DNA of 64,000 nt from Onchocerca volvulus (lineage: Eukaryota > Nematoda > Chromadorea > Rhabditida > Onchocercidae): positions 20,809,753 to 20,873,752 of the forward strand of contig HG738138.1 of NCBI GenBank assembly GCA_000499405.2. Reading direction: 5' to 3'. Position 1 is the first letter of the stretch; each line of letters begins with the position of its first letter. A program made the position numbers and the translations under genes. Positions 55,701 through 64,000 of this stretch are shown one piece after another. The notes beneath the pieces are model-generated. The model was not told the DNA's origin and made no database searches. It worked only from the letters and a program-made list of their open reading frames with translations.

Positions 55701-58512
55701 AAAAAATATTTGTCTAAAAACTATTGTTTTGCTTAGCGGCAAAAATGTATGCTGAAAAGTCGTTTTATATTTACAAAAAGTATTAGTGTACAATAGGATA
55801 TGTGGAGCTTATTTCTTTATTTTGTTCCATGCTTTCAGAGTAATTCATCATTAAACCCTTCTCCACAACACTTGCAATGGGACATTCTTCCAAGCTCAAA
55901 AGTCGACAATCGAAACTTATCATTTTGGAAAACAAAAACTGAATCAGTAAGTAGCGGTGATGTGGACATGCGTACCATTCACACAGTCAGTTCTGTTCCA
56001 GACATTTCACGTGAAGTATAAGTTTTCATTTTTCAAGAGTAGATATAATTTAGATTGTGTCAAAACACTGGTAAGAAAATAGAAATTTAAATTTATCGAT
56101 ATATATATTTCGTCATTTGTTGCGGCTAGAACCTTTACAATTCTTTGATTTTTCAGCATGGAATAAAGTTGATATAATCATCTTCTTATAATGAAATGGT
56201 TAATTGGTACTAGAAAATGAAGGGAATAAATTAAATTTAGACGCCAAATTTGAGTTTGAGATCGTTACTTTTGTTTGAGTAACGGTGCTTGTGCGATGCT
56301 TGTTTTTTTGTTTGACAAACCAAAGAACGAAGTAGGCATATTTTATTACTGCTGTAATATTTTGAAGTATGGATTATTTTTATTTAATTTTATGGAATAA
56401 AATTCGTTAGAGACGTGGAATTAAATGAAATAAGTGGAAGAGTTATGCATGATGGAATATTATATGTGGAGTGAATTAATTTATTTTTAAAAAAAAAAAA
56501 AAAAGAAAGAAAGGAAAATAATTTGATTGCTAGGAAAAAGCTAACTAGTTAGTCGAGAAACTTTTTTTTTTTTTTTCATGCAATGGAGGAATACGAAAAA
56601 ATGAAATCTAACTGATAATATAACATAGACTTGAAAAGCCCTTTATAGGCAATAGCATCAACTACACATCATGTAACATCTGTTATGCAAGCACCGATTG
56701 TGTTCTCAAATGGCGATACTGATCATCGCATTATTTCATCAGCAGTTCGACCTTCAACTTCTGCACAGCCTCCTGAATGCTTTACAAATGAATCTAGTGG
56801 ACATTTCCACATACGTCCTTTTTCTTCATTTACTCCTCTTCCCTCCGCAGAAGCCCTTCAATATCATAATGCTTCTTCGACGTAGGTATTTTAATTTTTC
56901 GAAAAAATAATGTATTTGATATAATGCAGTTAAATTTCAAGCTATATGAATTGCTTCATCTTTCATTTTAGCAATTATACAACCGGATTTAAGCAGTCAC
57001 ACGTGTACGGTTTTTTCAATCGACCAACCATTCATCGCCAACCAAAACCGTATTATGCTCAAGATGTAAGAGTTTCACTGCTAGTTCGTCTAGAAAATTT
57101 TCATTAAATTTTTATGATAACTTAAGAGAGTTCAGATTATTTCCACCATTTATATTAAATAATGGCACTAGTTTTTTTTATTGTTTCTCAAAAATATTTC
57201 TTCAGACTATGGGTGGCAGTTCTTCAATAAACTTCCAAAAACGAGGGGTATTAATGATCGATGATGCTCAGTTTACAATTGGTGCTTTGTATGTATTTTA
57301 AAGACAGAAGTTGTTTGCTTTTGTTTTCTAAAAATATTTCTTCAGACTTGTAATCTTTCACAATTTTGATTATTTCCAATTCAATTTGAATATTTTATTG
57401 TATCATTGCTCAATTGTATAAGGCATTAATAGTTTCAGGGATCCAAAATTTTTCCGGATGATTCTAGAACGTTTTTCAAATTGGCGGAAGAATAGTTCTG
57501 TTTTATGGTGGGTCAAACTTCACGAACATCTTAGGCAAACTTTGACATCCGATAGGTAAGTTCTTGTTTCCAGCAAGCTGATAATATGAAGATTTTTTTT
57601 TCAACTGCAATTAATGATTGCATATTATTTTTTCATTCATCGATTTGTGGCTACAAGTTTCAGACATATCAGGAACTAGGAATGATCTTTTCTTACTTAT
57701 CTTATCCTCAATGATATAGTCTATCTTTTTAACTAGTAGCTACTGTGGTAAATGTTCTGCTGCATAATTGAAAAAAAAAACATAACATTGAGTTTGGCCA
57801 TGTGCTATATTTATTAAATTTGTTGTATTACTTCAAACTTTAGTATTCTTTATAAATAATATGCCGCCTCAATCTTCAAATTTAGCTTCCTTGTGGTTTT
57901 TTGAAATTTCGAAGTTTTCGAACTCTACTTCGCGCAAAAAAAAAAAAGGGAATCTTAGAAAGTAGGATAAAACTAAGTATTTAATTAAGTGTCTTAAATT
58001 TTCATTTAAGTGTCGCATCGAATTCAAATCCGAAAATAGTGGAAAAATATGCTCGTTATGAAGAAATAATAAAGGAATATGAAAATTTGAAAGTGATACA
58101 AACAATGAAATCACATGAATGTGACAGAAATAAGCATGATACGAATATACTGCTGAAATGTTTGAATCATACTGCAAATACGAATCGGAAGTGTTCTATG
58201 ATTTACTTAACTGGTAAGTTATATTTGGACATGGATTTTTTATTGAAATTATATTATTACATGCTTACGAATATGGATTGTAAAGATAATATTCTTTGTT
58301 TATTTGTATTTTGTTGCTTAATTTAAAAATTGCGTGCATTTCTTAGATTCTTTTTGGAAGAACTTAGACTTGTTCGAAATATTTTGTGGATATTGCATAT
58401 TTTTTTTCAAATTCCAGATATCGCAAAAGATTCTTTAATGGGCAAGCAAATATCAGACACAGGTTTTGAAATTTATTGCTGTGCGGAATTGTCGAAAAAA
58501 TTCGATATTTGA
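48513..58512 (+). CDS. TASOR-like protein (DUF3715/pseudo-PARP plus SPOC domains)
   Basis: TASOR is the core of the vertebrate HUSH complex, which silences transposons and intronless inserts through H3K9 methylation. Twenty-seven exons from 48513-48561 to 58418-58512 join in phase to about 1060 residues. Residues 1-230 (exons 1-7, to 51142) resemble the TASOR pseudo-PARP domain: FSIPRKLL at the start, then GEPANGVYLSEHPDLV, ILACKILKGKC and SPANVLPFAVYDLEF. Residues 231-410 (51389-52543) look like the SPOC domain: VVWSGNLLIGNKRYSRVSL and, at its end, GIFILLPNGLFSDLLTLP. An acidic DIADSDDDEE segment and a Ser/Pro/Arg-rich low-complexity middle follow. A short conserved-looking C-terminal block (RGVLMIDDAQFTIGAL...VLWWVKLHEHLRQ) spans 57206-57555. 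Least certain are the end of exon 52343-52543, the 23-base exon 52626-52648 and the last exon. Exons 53639-54908 have a broken duplicate at 37443-38610. Confidence 0.72.
50652..50735 (+). repeat. Degraded duplicate of an exon of the TASOR-like gene
   Basis: CTAAGCAAGGATATTATTCACATGC, then TTGTGGATTGTCAATTGTTACG and TATGATAATT, align with 50778-50862 inside exon 50740-50874. The copy lies in the intron immediately upstream (50566-50739), has an in-frame TAA and lacks splice sites. Confidence 0.85.
52672..52757 (+). repeat. Long poly(T) tract directly before an exon
   Basis: About 86 bases of T interrupted only by AAA, ending in GTAG, the acceptor of exon 52762-52919. The length may be unreliable in any assembly. 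A similar shorter T tract (about 51021-51045) precedes exon 51048-51142. Confidence 0.85.
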
Positions 58513-61500
58513 TGCTTTCCGTGTTTCTAGTAATATGGATATCTTAAGTTGTTAATTACTAGTGGGTGTTTTATCAATTTCGGAACTCCTTAAATTTTTA
58601 TGGGTATCATTATAAATGAGGATAACTCCTCATTTATGATCTATTTCCATAAAATTCATTTTTGATAATTTTTTACATCAGGGAATCCGAAATTAAAACG
58701 CCTTGTTTACTTTCTTTCCAGCGTACAGTTTTCTAATTTGTATATTTTCTCGTATCTTAATCAATAACGAATCGACAAAAAACTTATTCCATTACTATTA
58801 TTATTTATATGTCGACTGGTTATTTATTTTCCTTGTTTCAGTTCATATATAAATTCTGACTTAATAAATAAAGGTGATTAGATCTAAAAAATTCAGTAGA
58901 ATTCTTTTTCCTTTGAATTGTTTAAATTATGTAACAATTCGTCTTTGGCTTTTAACTTTGTTTTACGCTGTGTTCGAAAATGGCAGTAGTTTGTTTTATG
59001 TTTGAGCTACACTGTTTTCTCAAAATTTATGAAGGAAAATCCCAGCTGTTTAATGTCTTTCAAGTACTGTTACCCTAATTCATTATAAATGTTATCCAGA
59101 CCAAGCATTTCAACATACATTTCAGTTATAAATCCTATTATTAAATTTACAGATCTTGATACGATTTCCTAAACGTGAAATAGCATTATTCTCAACTCTT
59201 CAATACATATGTGTACAATATACGTTTGCGGTGAAAAAAACAACGTAAGCAGTTGAGTTTTAGATGAAAATATGCTACTACTTTTAAATCTCATGTAACT
59301 ACTTTTTATTGTCTAAGTTTTCTTTCTTATTTCAGTTATTCTTTTCTTGCTCATTTGCTTTTCTTTTTAGTTATCTTTACTTTTTTAAATTATTTGCTTT
59401 TTTTTCTTTTTTTTTTTTTTTAAAGATACGCCATTGGTCTTTAACAATTCCAATAATGAAGATTTTATTTAAAAATGGTTGCATTGCCTTTGATCTGTAC
59501 ATGAAGGTATCAATATTCAGTGACAAAAGATAAATAATGTAAACTACAAGTGGTACTGGAACTTATTTGTTATAGCGAAAATGCTTTCATCAGTCTCATT
59601 TTAAATGTTTATTAACGACTTAAAGTTTACAAGCATATTTGTTTCTAAATTCATCTCCTGAAATGTAGAATTTTGTTGAATATTATGTTCTTTTTAAATC
59701 ATTAAATGTCAGTTATTGGAAATGGAAAGCTGTGCAATTAATGGCTTCAGAAAATTTCCATTGTCCAATTTTCGTTATTGGGTTATTGAATATTTTAGTA
59801 AAGGTAATAATTGTTTTCAGCCATTCAAATGATGAGTGTCCCGGAGTGAAATGGGGCTTCTAAATATATTCTCAAACATCATTTGCTCTGATCCGTAGTT
59901 TAGATTTCCAGAAATTGAAAATAGAGAAAAGTATTCTGGAGCTGCATAATTGTGACATTTTTATGAGTTCAGTCTCATTGATGCTAATTCTACAATTTCC
60001 ATAACCTCCACAGTCTTAAGTTTAGAGAGCAAGTAGTAGTTCAAATTTAAAAATCCAGTGCCAAAGAAATATTTTCCTACATTGAGAATAAATCATCGGC
60101 ACATAATGCTTCACTGAATAAAATTTTTATGAAAAATTACAACCGCATTTGAATAACCTATTCATTTCGATTTGTTTGATTTAGAAAGTTTGGAAAAAGC
60201 AATTCTGAAAAAATCTAAAGGCTTCACACTGTTGAAAAGTATGAAAGGATAAAGTTTTATTGTGCAGAAAATCAGTGCTTTTTCTTGCTTTGAAGAATAC
60301 GATCAATTGGACTGTAGAAATTTTAGAGAGGTAATACTCGAAAAAGAAGTCCTGATAGTGATTATTTGGTGACGTTTTTTTAGCTGTATTTCCGATCATT
60401 CATGAAAAAGGATATCTCGAGCGATAATGTTTTACTCTTCGATTTTTCGTTGATCTGATAAATCTATTGTTGAAGCAAAGTCAAATTGTTGTCCGGAAAA
60501 GTTGAAGTGAAAGCTGTCATAAGCAACTGTTGAATGAGACACTGTTGTTAAAATGATTAATTCTCCCCTAAAACATAAACTGTATGAAGGTTTTGTATTT
60601 TCTTCAGTGTACGAAAAATAAGCTAATAATTCCTCAAAATTATTTTCGACATCGTTACTGAAATTTTTGAATAAAGTTGACAGGTGAAAGAAAAAGACAA
60701 GAAATAATCGGAGGATTGCCTAAGGAATGTAAACTTTCAATTGCACTTCTTTCGTGCAGGTAAATATCTTATAAATCAGAACAAGTAAAACAAACTTGAA
60801 ATGCCTATTTTCCTCTTTCCATACCGAAAAAAATGAATCTGATAGAACATGTCAACATCGGAATAGTCGTGCCGCAGTCTGGTGAGAAAGAATCAGAAGG
60901 CATCGTTGGTCATGGTTGCTCGATGATATTTATTCTAATTACTGAGTGTTAAGTGTGTCTTGAATATTGATCGGTTTTAGATTTCAGTCTTTTTCAGCAA
61001 GTCAAAGTTGTTTATTGAAAATTTTTGAATAGATTTTGTTGATTAATAAAAAATATAAAAAAATCGAAAAGTCCTCAAATATTTCTCATAATTTGGCTGT
61101 TAATTCATAGTTAACTAATTATTGAATTAGTTCGATTCAATTTAGATCTGATAAATTTAGATCTTTTCAGTTTTGTCGAACGTTGGTTAATTTAACTTTT
61201 TTTTTCTGTCAATGTAATTTAAAAAAGGCTTAATCCATTTGTCGTTAATTAAAACTAAGATAAGAACAAGTTTATAAATCTTGTTTTCTTACTTATATTT
61301 GGTATGAAATTCTTAACACGGAGCTTTCGAATAAAAAGATTGCAGTTTCGCCTCGTGTGAAGCGAAATTTTTAGATATTCGGTGTCATTTTAAATTAAAA
61401 ACCTGTTGTATTCTTTCCAACATAACAGGTTTTTAATTTAAAAAGAAAATCTGTATTTTAGGAAGTTTGTATCAACCCAAACACATTTACTGGAAGTTTA

Positions 61501-62817
61501 TTTTAAGCATTTTTAAATTGTACTTCTAATTTAAAGTTTTAGTCTGATTGTATGTATTACGAATAAGAGATTTATCATATTAGGCATTATCATTATTTTT
61601 TAAGCTTAATTCTACTGTTTTAAGCAAGGTTTTGCACAATAACACCTGGAAGAATCTTAACAAATATATGAAAAATAATATTTATCATAATTTGATATTG
61701 CTTTAGTTCTAAAACACAAATCTTGTCCTTCCGGTAGATAGGGAATGAAAAGCGTTGAAATTAGCCAAGTAATATATTAGTTAAGTTTATATAAAGAATT
61801 ACTTATATTAATTACTTTGTCTATCTCAGTATATAGATTAATTAAAGTAATGGCGTTTAATTAATGTATTAATCTATTCCTACTTTAATTATTTATGTGT
61901 TTAAATTAAGGACTAATTAAGATATATAAGTAATTAGATCAAGTAATACTCTATGCATTATACACATAATAAATACATAATTCCGCCAGAACTTGTCAAA
62001 TAAATCATGTTAATAATTTAGTAACAAATATACCACGTGAGATGCCAGTATAATTGATATGCTGAAAAAAGTGGCGAATTTTTCTCTGCAGGAATAGATA
62101 CTTGATACTTTAAAGAATCTAAGCATTGAAAAAGGACTAGTGTCGGTAATTACTCTTTTTCAATAGAATAACTCTAAACTGATCATAGGTAAGGTATCTA
62201 AAGATCTTATGCAATACAAGCTGATACAATAAACTTTAGAAGTTTATTGAAACAAATTTTGTCAAAGCAGATTTAGTTGAAATCAAAGTCAAATAACAAT
62301 TAAGAGCAGAATATTTTATTTTTCCAGTTGTACATTAAATCGAATTAAATATTCAAAATTATAATGTATATTTGAGAGTAATTAGATCTTGAAATAGATT
62401 TCACCGCTTATAATATCTTAAAAACTGAGTGACAAATGATGTCTGAAACCGACCATTTTTTTTATTTTAATACTTTGAATACCAAAAAGTTGAATGAATT
62501 AAAATTATTATTTGAATATAATCAATAGCTTCATTTCTTGATTCTTCATTTCTTTGTGATTTTTCTCCCAATTTACTTTCAAATCTCTTTAGTTATTTGA
62601 AAAAGTCAGAAATCAACATAAATCTTATCACTCAGGGATACTATTATTTCAGGACATCTATTACACGTAAGAGAAACTTTACTGATCGATAGACTTGCAT
62701 GAAGTGCATAACTGTATGCAGAAGTTTGATAATAAGCGTACTATTTGAATAACACAGTCCGAACCATCCAGATAGTCCGAAAGTTCTTATTATTCTAGAC
62801 CGAAAGTTAACACACAC
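58513..62817. other. 4.3 kb intergenic AT-rich region
   Basis: The left end should hold the 3' UTR of the TASOR-like gene. Open stretches here are short, low in complexity and without recognisable motifs. T-rich slippage tracts occur near 59395-59420. The only distinct structure is the hairpin at 61388-61443. Confidence 0.45.
61388..61443. repeat. Perfect 20-base inverted repeat with a 16-base loop
   Basis: TTTTAAATTAAAAACCTGTT (61388-61407) is followed after 16 bases by its exact reverse complement (61424-61443). It could be a structured RNA or terminator-like element, or the relic of a small foldback transposon. Confidence 0.75.
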
Positions 62818-62942
62818 TTATCTATATAAAAACACGCTCATATTCGAATGCAACGTTGTGTCAAAATTTCAAATCAGTCAGTGAAGAACCTGAAACGTTG
62901 TGGGGCAAATAACAACGTTTATATTTTTATTTATATAGACTA
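62818..62942 (+). repeat. Solo Helitron-end-like repeat with CTAG terminus
   Basis: It contains ATTCGAATGCAACGTTGTG, a GTGAAGAACCTGAAACGTTG block and ATTTATATAGACTAG at its end. This is the best-preserved copy of the end motif seen at 284, 18.9, 21.0 and 33.2 kb. A CTRR-type terminus (here CTAG) is what Helitron 3' ends show. Confidence 0.6.
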
Positions 62943-64000
62943 GATTTATTTGCTTTCGGTTAATGTTAGCTAGAATTCTATTTTTTTAATAGTTTCTCAT
63001 TATGGACCTCAGAAATAAAATATCAATCAATCAGTTGTTTCATTTCTGTATTAACACTTTATCAAAATGGCATGAAGTTGCGTTCATCATTATTTTTTGG
63101 CATTCATTCGTTGCCATTTTGAGCCTCTAATTTGAAACATGCAACTCACATTCTATATTTTTTGGAGTTAATTATCGTTTGGATTAATTGTGGCTTGTCC
63201 TTTTTGGTAAAAGTAGCAATCAAAACTTCGTGCCAATTTGGGAGATAAAACACAAAATCTATTTTTGAAATTGAAATTCTCCCGCAGTGTTTGAAGGAAT
63301 TCGAAATAACCTTCAAAACAACCAAATAAAATTTCTTTGTTAATTTCAAGCTAATAAGCTATCACAGCACTATCTGACAATCTTTTATCGGCAATGCATA
63401 TTTATAAGATATTCTTGTAGTATTGATAGTAATTTATAATAAAGTTTTTTGATATTCTTTGCTGATAACTTTTTTTTGGTGATATTTAAGAACTAATACT
63501 GTGAAAAGCAAATGATCAATTACATTAAAAAATTGCATAGCAGTCATTAAATCTTGATAATAGATCTATCTCATTAATTATATTTATCATCAGTTTAATT
63601 ATTTGTCCTTTTAAGTTAGTCCCAGATTTTAATTTATGAACATAGGTAAAGAAAATCTGCTAATTGTAGAATCTATCTTAAATCCAAAATATTTTAATGC
63701 AGAAGTCTTTTTCTCAAAAAATTCTTTGATGAAAGAATTTTTTTTTAAATTTTGATTGTTCATTGCTTTCAATTAGGCTTTTTAACGAAATCAATGACTA
63801 ATCTCAACAACTTCAAGAGGAATGTGGTGGAAATGCTTTTTTACATCAATTTGAATTTCTGAGTCGAAAGAACTGCCTCTAAATAATTGTTGGATGATAT
63901 TCTTATATTCTAAAAAGATTTAAAATATTGGTCGAAATCCTTAGTTCGAGCAGTATTTTGCTAATATTCGATCATCTCATTGTTGTATAATTTTTTTATG
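62943..64000. other. AT-rich sequence to the window edge
   Basis: No exon or RNA gene could be supported here on either strand. Confidence 0.4.

Noticed and set aside
58347..58440. Alternative last exon of the TASOR-like gene starting at 58347
   Set aside because: It is phase-compatible, but reads a Phe-rich, intron-like string to TAA. The exon 58418-58512 has a better acceptor and more ordinary composition.

Overview
The window looks like a nuclear contig of a parasitic nematode, most likely a filarial or other spirurid worm. The DNA is very AT-rich. Genes are split into many short exons by introns of about 40-700 bases that usually end in the nematode-type TTTTCAG acceptor. The encoded proteins are animal-type housekeeping and nuclear proteins. 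No bacterial operons, rRNA or CRISPR arrays are visible. Identifications come from reading translated exons and recalled family features, not from a search.

Layout: (1) 902-6455, minus strand: glucosidase II alpha subunit (GANAB type), an ER glycoprotein quality-control enzyme, in 16 exons that join in frame. (2) 6456-7987: divergent intergenic region holding a doubtful small coiled-coil gene interrupted by one stop codon. (3) 7988-11497, plus: an SNM1/Artemis-type metallo-beta-lactamase/beta-CASP DNA nuclease. (4) 14518-32272, plus: a very long, many-exon gene for the proteasome adaptor ECM29. One of its introns carries a decayed Helitron in antisense. (5) 33.1-36.9 kb: a nest of mobile DNA, made of a second decayed Helitron helicase (plus strand), an inverted duplication inside it, and three copies of an LTR-like repeat with a 23-24 bp minisatellite. 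(6) 37443-38610: a duplicated, broken copy of four exons whose parent lies 16 kb downstream. (7) 40606-45835, plus: canonical nuclear poly(A) polymerase. (8) 48513-58512, plus: a 27-exon gene for a TASOR-like protein (DUF3715/pseudo-PARP followed by SPOC), which would be a HUSH-type silencing factor. (9) 58.5-64 kb: AT-rich intergenic DNA with a hairpin and a solo Helitron-end repeat.

The genes do not form a pathway. Three points stand out. First, there is a TASOR-like silencing protein in a nematode, next to decayed transposons of the kind such proteins repress. Second, degraded copies of exons recur in the intron just upstream of, or one intron before, their source, in three different genes. 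Third, the otherwise intact ECM29 gene has an in-frame TGA and a non-GT splice donor. Exon joins quoted below were checked for reading phase by hand. For GANAB, SNM1, PAP and the TASOR-like gene the summed exon lengths are exact multiples of three.
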